From Shewanella gelidii (GTDB lineage Bacteria > Pseudomonadota > Gammaproteobacteria > Enterobacterales > Shewanellaceae), in assembly GCF_014647855.1 (NCBI RefSeq), contig NZ_BMPZ01000003.1, positions 186,001-250,000 of the forward strand: a DNA stretch of 64,000 nt. The letters run 5' to 3'. Positions 55,809 through 64,000 of the stretch are shown one piece after another. The position numbers and the translations under genes were made by a program. The notes under the pieces were generated by a model. It ran no database searches and was not told where the DNA came from. It saw nothing but the letters and a program-made list of their open reading frames with translations. Numbering within the stretch: the first letter of the stretch is position 1; each line of letters opens with the position of its first letter.

Positions 55809-55836
55809 ATTATATGAGAATTTGACTCAGTGGCAA
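55809..55836 (-). promoter_or_regulatory. Promoter of tRNA-Gly array, stringent type
   Basis: On the minus strand TTGCCA and a perfect TATAAT are separated by 16 bases and followed by a G/C-only discriminator start (GCGGCC). That composition is characteristic of stable-RNA promoters inhibited by ppGpp. The predicted start is about 45 bases before copy 1. Confidence 0.8.
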
Positions 55837-55867
55837 CCCCTTTGATGTAAATAATCGGTCTGAATGC

Positions 55868-56413
55868 TCAAATTTTAAATACTTGACGACGATAAAACTG
55901 CAATTCAGCAATCGATTCTTGGATATCAATCAATGCTTGGTGAGTGTTTTTCTTGGTAAAGCCCGCCATAGCCTCTGGCTGCCAACGCCTGACCAACTCT
56001 TTAATCGTGCTGACATCGACATTTCGATAGTGGAAATAGTCTTCTAATACTGGCATGTATTTATTTAAAAAGCGGCGATCCTGTCCAATACTGTTACCGC
56101 ACATGGGAGACTTCCCAGCTGGTACATATTGAGATAAGAAATCGATAGTTTGCTCAATTGCGTCCTGCTCTGAATATGGACTCGCTTTAACACGCTCAAT
56201 TAAACCAGATTGGCCATGATGCTTTTGATTCCAGTCATCCATACCCGCGAGCACTTCATCAGCTTGATGAATCGCAATCACGGGACCTTCTGCGAGAATA
56301 TTGAGCTCTTTATCAGTTACAATCGTCGCAATTTCAATGATACGGTCAACGCTAGGTTCTAACCCCGTCATTTCAAGATCAACCCAAATTAAATTATCTG
56401 CATTTACAGCCAT
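55868..56413 (-). CDS. orn: Oligoribonuclease
   Basis: A 3'-5' exonuclease that degrades di- to pentanucleotides, including pGpG from c-di-GMP breakdown, so it completes the work of the EAL protein in this window. The 181-residue DEDDh protein has D12 and E14 (WVDLEMTGL), the D in [10 protein letters not shown], and H/D in [14 protein letters not shown]. The ATG at 56413 with AAAGG upstream is chosen. A longer in-frame start at 56503 would run into the rsgA promoter and lacks family support. Confidence 0.96.
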   Translation of the reverse strand: MAVNADNLIWVDLEMTGLEPSVDRIIEIATIVTDKELNILAEGPVIAIHQADEVLAGMDDWNQKHHGQSGLIERVKASPYSEQDAIEQTIDFLSQYVPAGKSPMCGNSIGQDRRFLNKYMPVLEDYFHYRNVDVSTIKELVRRWQPEAMAGFTKKNTHQALIDIQESIAELQFYRRQVFKI

Positions 56414-56525
56414 ATCATCGCCTTTTCTTTCATGTCGCCTAAATTCAGGCTTTTTTGTTGAAGACCGTGTATCATACTGCTTTTTTAAGTAACAAAAAAT
56501 CACCTAATTCAACGAAGTCGAACTT

Positions 56526-57587
56526 GTGAGCAAAAAGAAACCTCTTAGTCATGGCCAATTAAGGCGCATGCGAGCTAACCAGCAAAAACGATTATCCCGC
56601 AGCAAATCTGGCGATGACCTACCTGAAATACAGGATAGCTCATTAGGGCCAGAACAGCCTGCCATTGTTATTTCTCGTTTTGGTCAGCATGCCGATGTTG
56701 AAACCACAGACGGTCAAGTTTATCGTTGTAATATCAGGCGCAATATCACAGGGCTCGTGACTGGCGACAAAGTCATCGTTCGCCTTGCCGTAGAACAAAC
56801 GGCAACGATTAGTGGCGTCGTCGAAGCAGTCCACCCGAGAAAATCAACGCTCACCCGCCCCGACTTATATGATGGTGTAAAAATCATCGCTGCGAACATC
56901 GACCAAATCTTAATCGTTTCGTCAGTGGTTCCCGCATTTACCACGCAAATTATTGACCGCTATCTAGTTGCAGCAGAAGATACCAACATTCCGCCAGTTA
57001 TCATCCTAAACAAAATTGATTTGATTGAAGCTGACGAACAAGCGGCGATTGATGAAGCATTACAACGATATCAAGAGATTGGTTACCCTGTGTACAAGGT
57101 CAGCAGCAAAACGGGCGAAGGGGTACAAGAGATTAAAGCCCTTTTAAACGACCAAGTGAGTATTTTTGCAGGCCAATCTGGCGTCGGTAAGTCCTCGCTT
57201 ATCAACGCACTACTTCCTGATGCAAAACTGGCCATTGGTGATGTCTCTGAAAACTCAGGGCTCGGCCAACACACGACAACAACCGCGAAGCTACTGCATC
57301 TCCCTAGTGGCGGCGATCTCATTGACTCACCTGGTGTCAGAGAATTTGCGCTCTGGCATTTACCAGCAGACAGAGTGGGATGGTGCTTTATTGAGTTCAG
57401 AGATATTCTTGGCACCTGTAAGTTTAGGGATTGCAAACACCTCGATGATCCGGGCTGCGCAATTCAAGATGCGGTTTCGAAGCAACAAATCGCTCAAGAT
57501 AGATTTGATAACTATCACCGAATCATTGCCAGTTTAGATGAACAAAGACATGCTCGTCATTTCCGCTCCGGCCCAGACGAACAATAA
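56526..57587 (+). CDS. rsgA: Ribosome small-subunit-dependent GTPase RsgA
   Basis: A circularly permuted GTPase that checks late 30S maturation. The 353 residues comprise a basic N-terminal extension ([20 protein letters not shown]), an OB fold, a G domain with NKID before the P-loop GQSGVGKS (216-223) and DSPGVREF, and a C-terminal zinc site ([14 protein letters not shown]). GTG start. It is divergent from orn. Confidence 0.95.
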   Translation: MSKKKPLSHGQLRRMRANQQKRLSRSKSGDDLPEIQDSSLGPEQPAIVISRFGQHADVETTDGQVYRCNIRRNITGLVTGDKVIVRLAVEQTATISGVVEAVHPRKSTLTRPDLYDGVKIIAANIDQILIVSSVVPAFTTQIIDRYLVAAEDTNIPPVIILNKIDLIEADEQAAIDEALQRYQEIGYPVYKVSSKTGEGVQEIKALLNDQVSIFAGQSGVGKSSLINALLPDAKLAIGDVSENSGLGQHTTTTAKLLHLPSGGDLIDSPGVREFALWHLPADRVGWCFIEFRDILGTCKFRDCKHLDDPGCAIQDAVSKQQIAQDRFDNYHRIIASLDEQRHARHFRSGPDEQ

Positions 57588-57607
57588 GAAAAAGAAAGGA
57601 AAGAACA

Positions 57608-58471
57608 TTGGATAAATTAAAAATCGCCTTCCAGTATATTTTACCAAAGCATTTGGTATCGCGATTAGTGGGGAAGCTCGCCGCGGCAAAATTAGGCGCC
57701 CTCACAACAACCATCATCAAATGGTTTATTAAACAATATAAGATTGATATGAGCGAAGCTGCACGCCCAGAAGCGAGCGCTTATGCAACATTCAATGAAT
57801 TTTTTACGCGCCCTTTGCGGGATGGCGTGCGTCCAATCTGCCAAGATGAAGACGTGATAGTGCATCCGGTTGATGGTGCGGTAAGTCAGCGAGGTCCAAT
57901 ACAATCAGGGCTTGTTTTCCAAGCGAAAGGTCATAGCTTTTCAACATTGACACTCCTTGGTGAGAAAGAAAAGGATGCCCAACGCTTTGATAAGGGTGAC
58001 TTTGCAACCATTTATCTAGCGCCAAAGGATTACCATCGAATCCATATGCCAATTAAAGGCACCTTGTCTAAAATGATCTACGTTCCTGGAGATCTGTTTT
58101 CTGTCAATCCACTGACTGCGCAAAACGTACCCGGATTATTTGCAAGGAATGAACGCGTTGTCGCAATATTTGAAACCGATATTGGTCCCCTTGCTATGGT
58201 TCTAGTTGGCGCAACGATTGTTGCAAGCATCGAGACAGTTTGGGCCGGCACAGTCACTCCACCAACGGGCAAACAAGTATTCAGCTGGAGCTACCCTACT
58301 TCTGGCCCTGAAGCATTAACCCTTGAAAAAGGCGAAGAGATGGGCCGCTTTAAGTTGGGAAGTACTGTGGTGATGTTATTTGCCAAAGATGCTATCGATG
58401 ATTTTGTCGACGATGTCGTCCCAGAAGCCGTCACGCGAATGGGTCAACCATTTGCCAAGATAGGCAATTAA
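57608..58471 (+). CDS. psd: Phosphatidylserine decarboxylase proenzyme
   Basis: Makes phosphatidylethanolamine at the inner membrane. The 287-residue proenzyme has the self-cleavage site LGST at 250-253, where cleavage between G251 and S252 forms the pyruvoyl group. [11 protein letters not shown] and DYHRIHMP carry the Asp and His of the processing triad. TTG start with AAGGAA upstream, 20 bases after rsgA. Its stop shares a base with the next start (TAATG). Confidence 0.95.
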   Translation: MDKLKIAFQYILPKHLVSRLVGKLAAAKLGALTTTIIKWFIKQYKIDMSEAARPEASAYATFNEFFTRPLRDGVRPICQDEDVIVHPVDGAVSQRGPIQSGLVFQAKGHSFSTLTLLGEKEKDAQRFDKGDFATIYLAPKDYHRIHMPIKGTLSKMIYVPGDLFSVNPLTAQNVPGLFARNERVVAIFETDIGPLAMVLVGATIVASIETVWAGTVTPPTGKQVFSWSYPTSGPEALTLEKGEEMGRFKLGSTVVMLFAKDAIDDFVDDVVPEAVTRMGQPFAKIGN

Positions 58472-59376
58472 TGTCTACGCCGCTGAGCTCTGAATCCAAC
58501 TCCGGTTTTTTCTATTTACACTCTGCGGTGCTTCTGTTTGGAGGGACCGCTCTATTTTCAAAGCTGATTCCACTTGGTGCACTCGACATCACCATGCTTC
58601 GTGCGATCGTCGCAGCCTTTGCACTTGCTTTGCTGGTCAAATGCAGTAAACAGAATTTGGCATTGAAGTGCAAAACAGATTATTTAGTGGCCATTATGCT
58701 TGGTGTGATCGTCAGCTTGCACTGGGTCACCTACTTTGCTTCCATGCAACTATCTTCGGTGGCTATCGGCATCATTTCGTTTTTTACATACCCAATGATG
58801 ACCGTATTGGTGGAACCATTTTTCACGAAAAGCCGCTTAATGTTTAAAGATGTTCTTAGCGGTATTACCGTCTTAATTGGCGTCATTATATTGGTTCCTG
58901 AATTGGATCTAAGAAACGACATCACACTTGGCATTGCACTAGGCATTGTTTCAGCCATGCTATTTACGGCTCGAAACTTACTCCACAAGCGCTATTTTGC
59001 GAGTTATAGTGGCGGTCATGCGATGTTCTACCAAACCGCAGTGGCCGCTTTATTTTTAATGCCTTGGCAAAGCGATGAGATTTCAAGTATGCCAACGGAT
59101 GCTTGGTGGTATGTGGTTTTGTTAGGCGTCGCGTTTACTGCTGCTCCCCATGCATTATTTACCTCTGCACTTCGTTTGTTAAGTGCAAAAACCATCAGTC
59201 TCGTTTCTTGCCTACAACCCCTATATGCCAGTGTTCTAGCCTTGATTATTTTGGGAGAGCCTCTAACTTCCAATATTGTACTTGGCGGTACACTTATTGT
59301 TGCTACAGCGGTATTTGAAACCGGCCAAAATCGCCGAGCTGCCAAAGTGAATTCTGCAATAAAAAACAAACTGTAA
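58471..59376 (+). CDS. EamA-family (DMT) transporter
   Basis: A 301-residue inner-membrane protein with about ten hydrophobic helices in two EamA repeats (about 12-145 and 155-285). The second repeat includes LGVAFTAAPHALFTSALRLL and SCLQPLYASVLALIILGE. Family members move metabolites or drugs; the substrate is unknown. It is translationally coupled to psd, which could mean a phospholipid-related substrate or mere convenience. Confidence 0.85.
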   Translation: MSTPLSSESNSGFFYLHSAVLLFGGTALFSKLIPLGALDITMLRAIVAAFALALLVKCSKQNLALKCKTDYLVAIMLGVIVSLHWVTYFASMQLSSVAIGIISFFTYPMMTVLVEPFFTKSRLMFKDVLSGITVLIGVIILVPELDLRNDITLGIALGIVSAMLFTARNLLHKRYFASYSGGHAMFYQTAVAALFLMPWQSDEISSMPTDAWWYVVLLGVAFTAAPHALFTSALRLLSAKTISLVSCLQPLYASVLALIILGEPLTSNIVLGGTLIVATAVFETGQNRRAAKVNSAIKNKL

Positions 59377-59454
59377 TCGTTTAATTTTCATTTCTTAAAT
59401 ACAGCAACTTGCTATACTTGCCAGCATCTGTCTTCTCACCTTTTGATATTCGCT

Positions 59455-62400
59455 ATGATGCGTGCTTTGTTGTTTATTCTGTTGCTGTTACCGACCGTTG
59501 TAACGGCAACCACGTCACCAACACTTGGGAAGTCTCTTCAACTGCCTTCTCAAAGCACCAGTGAGTCATTACCCGCAGCAAGCCAACAGCAAAATTTAGA
59601 TGCTGAAATCGCTCGAATTGAGCTTATTTTGCAGGCCTACATAAAACAAAAGGCTGACTTTTCGACTCAAAAGCAAAAATTAAATACGCAACTTGCACTG
59701 GCTCAAACGCCGCTAAAGTGGACAAAAAAACATCTTAATCAACAAGCATCAATGGCCTATGTACGCCAGTCTGAGCTTAAAGAAAGCGACGACAGCCTCC
59801 GACGCAAGATCAATGAACTCCATACGCGGCAATCCAATCTACCACAGGTAATTTCAAGCGCCCGACAAGAGCTGCTGGAAGCGCAAAAAGCATTGCAACT
59901 TCCTCGGGAAACCCCTGCCGGTAAACGACAACAGAGCAATATTCAGCGACTTGAAATGTTACTCAGCGCACTCAAAGCTGAATATGAAAATGCACCTCAA
60001 CAAATTGAATTGAGCCAGTTATCTCTGCAGGTCATTCGAGCACAACTCAGCCAACAAGAGGGGCTAATCGAAGAGTTAAACCGCCTCATTGCCGAAGAAA
60101 GGCAAGCCAAAACACAAGCCGCCATTGCCGGGACACAATCAGAAGAAAGTCAATCTGATGACCCTTTTGTGCTTCGTCAACAGACAACAAATGCCAAACT
60201 TGTCCAGCAGCTTCATCAGCTCAACGCGCAACTCAATGACACGGTTGGGCAACAAGAAAGCGCTGAAAAACAATACCAACTTCAGGTGCAGCAGCTCAGT
60301 AACATTCAAGAACAAATCGCATGGGTTCAAATAAACTCAGCCTTTGGGGAGCGTTTTTTACAACTGCTACACGCATTGCCTAAACCTGCAAACATCGACA
60401 GACTGCAAGCACGTATCGCCGATACACGGCTAAACCGCTATGAAGCTGAACAAGCACTCTCTTTAAACCTGCAGCATCAAAATCAAGCAGATTTAGAAGA
60501 ATCGATGCCATTGACCAAAGATCAAATGCGGGTATTAAGCCATCAACAGCAATTGTTAAACCAAATTATCGAAGGTCAAGATTTACTACTCGCTGAGTTG
60601 GCTAAATTGCGCTTGAGCTATGAGCAACTTAACCACCAACTCACCATTATGCGTAGCACACTGAATGAGCAGTTGTTCTGGGTTCCTAACGCGAGCCGTA
60701 TCAATAAATTGTGGATATCTGAGTTCCATCAGTCTGTTAAATGGATACTTGCTCAGAATCACTGGCAGCTGATTACCACTTCAATTGATGAAGAAAGTGA
60801 TTATTGGTCTTGGTGGATTATTCTGTTTGTACTGTGCCTTGCCGCACAAGACATTCTGACGCCTAGATTTGCAAACGCGATGGCGTCTTTTATGACCTAT
60901 GTGGGTAACGTTACCCTAGATAAGTTTATTTATACCTTTAAAGCGCTAGTTTGTACTTTCAGCTATGCGCTATTAAAGCCTTTCCCTGTCATTGTTGCCG
61001 GGGTTATTTTTATGCAAGCAAGTAGTAACTTATCTCATGCGTTAGGACTGGCAATATTGGCAGTCGGGCTACTATATCTACTCTACCGTTTAATCGCCTT
61101 ACTTGCGCAAGCAAACGGTCTACTCGTCGGGCATTTTAAACATCCGGCCGATGTAATCAATCAATGTTTCTTTCGCTTTAATCGGTTCTATGTGTTCGCG
61201 TTGCCTTTGTTAGGTATTTTCTGTTTTACCCAAATGCTGGATTTGTCATTGGTGCGCAACAGCATTGGCAGAACCGCATTTATTGCATTGTGTATTCTTC
61301 TATTTTTGCTGTACAAAGATTTTCTCAAGATCTCATTGCAGTATCGGCAGTTTCATTTAGATGGGAAAAACAAAAAGCTGATTCAAAAGCTTTTATGGGG
61401 CGTACTACTCACCGTCCCCATCATTAGCGCAGTACTCGCATTCAATGGCTTTTATTACACTGCCATTCAACTCCTAAGTCAGCTGCAACTGTCGCTATTC
61501 GTTGGTCTAGGCTTCTTACTTTTGTACCAGTTAATCAAACGTTGGATGCTCATTGCTCGCCGCCAAATTGCATTTGATCGTGCAAAAACCAAACGTGCAG
61601 AACAGCTTGCCGCGCGTGAACGCGGAGACCCACTTGCAACGTCGCTCGATCCACTAGAAAACTACGAAGAGCCAATCGTTGACTTAGAAACCATATCAAG
61701 CCAGTCATTAGGTTTGGTGCGCTCCTTGATTGTTTTGGCTTTATTAGCAAGTTTGCTAGGGCTATGGACACAAACCCACACCGCACTTTTTTCCTTTTTT
61801 GACGAAATCACATTGTGGACCAATACTGCAGTTGTTAACGGTATTGAACAGCAAGTGCCTGTCACGATTAAATCGATTCTGTTTGGTTTAATCATCATGG
61901 GTTTTTCTTTAATGATCGCAACCAATCTACCCGGCTTGCTTGAACTCATGGTCTTACAGCGCTTGGATTTAAGTCCGGGCACCGGGTTTGCAATTACGAC
62001 TGTGAGTCGTTATCTGGTTGTATTTTTTGGGTTGCTGATTGGCTTTTCAACACTAGGAATGGAATGGTCAAAATTGCAATGGCTTGTCGCCGCGCTCTCA
62101 GTGGGGTTAGGTTTTGGTCTGCAAGAGATTTTTGCCAATTTCATTTCAGGCCTCATCATCTTATTTGAAAAACCTATACGGATCGGGGATACCGTAACGA
62201 TTCGTGACTTAACCGGCACCGTCAGTAAAATTCAAATCCGCGCAACGACCATTATTGATTGGGATCGCAAAGAAATTATTGTCCCGAATAAAGCATTTAT
62301 TACGGAGCAGCTGGTCAATTGGTCTTTATCCGACCCGATTACTCGCGTCATCGTGTATGTCTCAGTAGCTCGAGATTCAGACCCATCGAAAGTCGAGGCC

Positions 62401-62667
62401 TCGCTCTATCAAGCAGTACAAGAATGTGAAGATGCATTGAGCTCTCCAGAACCCGAGGTATGGTTTGCCGGCTTTGGACAACACACCCAAGACTTCGAAG
62501 TGCGCGCTTACGCCAAAGATATGTCTGCTCGCTGGCCACTGAAACACAAGCTACATAAACGAATCACCAAAAAGCTTAAAGAAAATAACTTGGAATTGGC
62601 CTATCCTCAAATGGAAATTCATATCAATAACCCGACCAAAGACCCTAGTGGTCTATTGAGAGGCTAA
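59455..62667 (+). CDS. mscM: Large mechanosensitive channel MscM/MscK type
   Basis: A 1,070-residue MscS-superfamily channel that opens on hypo-osmotic shock. It has a signal peptide (about 1-18), then a long Gln/Leu-rich periplasmic coiled-coil region (about 40-420). About eleven membrane helices (about 455-870) follow, with a C-terminal MscS core containing GLGFGLQEIFANFISGL and RIGDTVTIRDLTGTV. I start at ATG 59455, with a second ATG directly after. A TTG four codons earlier is possible. E. coli mscM also follows psd; here an EamA gene intervenes. Confidence 0.92.
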   Translation: MMRALLFILLLLPTVVTATTSPTLGKSLQLPSQSTSESLPAASQQQNLDAEIARIELILQAYIKQKADFSTQKQKLNTQLALAQTPLKWTKKHLNQQASMAYVRQSELKESDDSLRRKINELHTRQSNLPQVISSARQELLEAQKALQLPRETPAGKRQQSNIQRLEMLLSALKAEYENAPQQIELSQLSLQVIRAQLSQQEGLIEELNRLIAEERQAKTQAAIAGTQSEESQSDDPFVLRQQTTNAKLVQQLHQLNAQLNDTVGQQESAEKQYQLQVQQLSNIQEQIAWVQINSAFGERFLQLLHALPKPANIDRLQARIADTRLNRYEAEQALSLNLQHQNQADLEESMPLTKDQMRVLSHQQQLLNQIIEGQDLLLAELAKLRLSYEQLNHQLTIMRSTLNEQLFWVPNASRINKLWISEFHQSVKWILAQNHWQLITTSIDEESDYWSWWIILFVLCLAAQDILTPRFANAMASFMTYVGNVTLDKFIYTFKALVCTFSYALLKPFPVIVAGVIFMQASSNLSHALGLAILAVGLLYLLYRLIALLAQANGLLVGHFKHPADVINQCFFRFNRFYVFALPLLGIFCFTQMLDLSLVRNSIGRTAFIALCILLFLLYKDFLKISLQYRQFHLDGKNKKLIQKLLWGVLLTVPIISAVLAFNGFYYTAIQLLSQLQLSLFVGLGFLLLYQLIKRWMLIARRQIAFDRAKTKRAEQLAARERGDPLATSLDPLENYEEPIVDLETISSQSLGLVRSLIVLALLASLLGLWTQTHTALFSFFDEITLWTNTAVVNGIEQQVPVTIKSILFGLIIMGFSLMIATNLPGLLELMVLQRLDLSPGTGFAITTVSRYLVVFFGLLIGFSTLGMEWSKLQWLVAALSVGLGFGLQEIFANFISGLIILFEKPIRIGDTVTIRDLTGTVSKIQIRATTIIDWDRKEIIVPNKAFITEQLVNWSLSDPITRVIVYVSVARDSDPSKVEASLYQAVQECEDALSSPEPEVWFAGFGQHTQDFEVRAYAKDMSARWPLKHKLHKRITKKLKENNLELAYPQMEIHINNPTKDPSGLLRG

Positions 62668-62668
62668 A

Positions 62669-63406
62669 ATGCTAATTTTCGCCCACAGAGGAGCCAGTGG
62701 ATACGCCCCAGAAAATACCCTTGCAGCCATGGATAAAGCCATTGAATTAAACGCTGAAGCGGTTGAAATCGATATACATGCCAATAACGGTGAATTATTT
62801 GTGTTTCACGATCGCTATCTCGATAAGCTGACATCGCGCCACGGTTTAATCCATCACATTCCACAAACAGAGCTCAGGTCATTGCAAGTTCAAGGGCAGC
62901 CTATTCCAACTCTTTTTGAGGTGCTAAGTTGTTTAAGCGGTCATTGCAAAGTAAACATTGAATTAAAAGGCCTCACCTGCCTGCGCCCTCTGCTCAAATT
63001 TTACCCTCAGATATTTAATGAGCTAGGCTACCAGCAGCAAGACATCATCTTTTCTTCATTCCAACATCAATTCTTACACACATTAAAGCAGCGGTATCCA
63101 GATGCCTTAGTCGCACCATTGTTAGCAAGCATGCCCCTTTGTGGCGCTCAAGTGGTCAGTGACCTACAAGCCTATTCGTTACATTTAAACATAAACATAA
63201 TCAATCAAGATATTGTAGACGACGCCCATAGCCGTGGTGCAAAAGTCTATGTCTATACTGTCGATAATGAAGGAGATATAAAAGCGCTTCAGTGTATGGG
63301 GGTGGATGGCATATTTAGTAACTACCCAGACAAAGCAAAAGCGGCACTATTGCAACCCCAAGAGGTACAACATGCCGCGACATTGTATCAAGACTGGTTT
63401 GGTTAA
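62669..63406 (+). CDS. Glycerophosphodiester phosphodiesterase
   Basis: Hydrolyses glycerophosphodiesters to glycerol-3-phosphate and an alcohol. The 245-residue GDPD-family protein has H6-R7 (AHRG), E15 (PENT), E33 and D35 (EIDIH) and H47-D48 (FHDRYLD). It has no signal peptide, so it is cytosolic like UgpQ. It starts one base after the mscM stop. With psd upstream it gives the cluster a phospholipid theme. Confidence 0.9.
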   Translation: MLIFAHRGASGYAPENTLAAMDKAIELNAEAVEIDIHANNGELFVFHDRYLDKLTSRHGLIHHIPQTELRSLQVQGQPIPTLFEVLSCLSGHCKVNIELKGLTCLRPLLKFYPQIFNELGYQQQDIIFSSFQHQFLHTLKQRYPDALVAPLLASMPLCGAQVVSDLQAYSLHLNINIINQDIVDDAHSRGAKVYVYTVDNEGDIKALQCMGVDGIFSNYPDKAKAALLQPQEVQHAATLYQDWFG

Positions 63407-63430
63407 GACTGTTTTAGCCGTAGATACGTT

Positions 63431-64000
63431 TTAAGTGGTCGCTTTAAAACTCCGCTTCAAGAACTGTTCGACCAATGCCTTTTGCGAATCAATTTTCTCG
63501 ATCACATTTTGATTTAATTCAACCATATCTTGACCAAGCACGTTACTTGAATTCACAAGCTGTGAAACATTGACTACGTTACGGTTCACCTCTCCAGAAA
63601 CACTCGATTGCTCCTCAACTGCACTTGCTATGTGGTGAGTCATATCTGTAATGGTTTCAACCGATGAGCGAATTCCTGTCAGCGCGAGTCCAGCTTGTTC
63701 GGCTTGATCTACGCAAATCTCAGCAGCCTTTACGCCTTGATGCATGCTATTGACAGCGCTCCCAGTCCCTTCTTGTAGCCTGGTGATCATATTGTGAATC
63801 TCAGTTGTTGACTCATGGGTTCGCTGCGCTAACGATCTGACTTCGTCTGCGACCACGGCAAAACCTCGCCCTTGCTCACCCGCTCGTGCGGCTTCAATCG
63901 CGGCATTTAATGCAAGCAGGTTTGTTTGTTCTGCGATGCCCTGGATCACATCAAGAACCGAACCAATTCCTTTACTGTGCTCTTCAAGCTCAGTAATCAC
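63431..64000 (-). CDS. Methyl-accepting chemotaxis protein, C-terminal part
   Basis: The last 189 codons of a receptor whose N-terminus lies beyond the right edge. The visible part is the signalling hairpin, including the hyperconserved tip [20 protein letters not shown], flanked by methylation helices. It binds CheA/CheW. No CheR pentapeptide is present at the C-terminus. The sensory domain and ligand cannot be judged. Confidence 0.93.
   Translation of the reverse strand: MITELEEHSKGIGSVLDVIQGIAEQTNLLALNAAIEAARAGEQGRGFAVVADEVRSLAQRTHESTTEIHNMITRLQEGTGSAVNSMHQGVKAAEICVDQAEQAGLALTGIRSSVETITDMTHHIASAVEEQSSVSGEVNRNVVNVSQLVNSSNVLGQDMVELNQNVIEKIDSQKALVEQFLKRSFKATT

Noticed and set aside
56414..56503. 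Longer start for oligoribonuclease
   Set aside because: The extra 30 residues are not part of Orn and would overlap the divergent rsgA control region. [14 protein letters not shown] is the family start.

Overview
The window is chromosomal DNA of a gammaproteobacterium, most likely an alteromonadalean close to Shewanella. The gene order nnrD-tsaE-amiB-mutL-miaA-hfq-hflX-hflK-hflC, then petABC-sspAB, pabA, astCAD, crp, prkB and yheTU is the kind of order I know from Shewanella. An orn/tRNA-Gly/rsgA/psd/mscM block follows, as in E. coli and Vibrio. The assignment rests on gene order and protein similarity recalled from memory, not on a search. Almost all of the sequence is dense, vertically inherited core genome. 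No IS element, prophage, integron or CRISPR array is visible. The one clearly foreign-looking gene is the AT-rich orphan at the left edge.

Region 1-6.6 kb: an orphan AT-rich gene; an NAD salvage module (nrtR divergent from pncA-pncB, with a 13+1+13 perfect palindrome between them as the probable NrtR operator); a cysteine desulfurase and its sulfur acceptor (csdA-csdE); and a convergent NifX-like protein with a Cys/His-rich tail. Region 6.6-16.7 kb: cydD-cydC (ABC exporter needed for cytochrome bd), a DUF3626 protein of unknown role, dbpA, and a two-gene operon joining an AhpD-like CxxC protein to a c-di-GMP phosphodiesterase. Region 16.8-26.3 kb: the yheV/yheS/yheT/yheU/prkB neighbourhood leading to crp, interrupted by a TAT-signal small subunit plus GMC dehydrogenase pair that resembles bacterial FAD-glucose dehydrogenases.

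Region 26.3-30.1 kb: a PepSY protein with a PhoPQ-type two-component system, then a PAS-PAS-GGDEF diguanylate cyclase. Region 30.2-35 kb: arginine succinyltransferase catabolism (astC-astA-astD) followed by a small DUF1338 oxygenase; a sigma-54-like element lies upstream of astC. Region 35-43.6 kb: an HDOD protein, a lipoprotein S9 peptidase, pabA, sspA-sspB, and the cytochrome bc1 operon petABC. Region 44-54 kb: one long leftward gene series of nine (nnrD to hflC) covering metabolite repair, tRNA modification, cell-wall hydrolysis, mismatch repair, RNA chaperone and membrane protease control.

Region 54-64 kb: two small unknown genes where queG would be expected; four tandem identical tRNA-Gly(GCC) genes with a stringent-type promoter; orn; then rightward rsgA, psd, an EamA transporter, mscM and a glycerophosphodiester phosphodiesterase; and the C-terminal end of a chemotaxis receptor cut by the window edge. 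No completely new multi-gene system is evident. The best leads are the AhpD-EAL pair with its own HCxxC motif, the NifX-like Cys/His-rich protein beside csdAE, the TAT-hitchhiker dehydrogenase lacking a cytochrome subunit, and the orphan genes.
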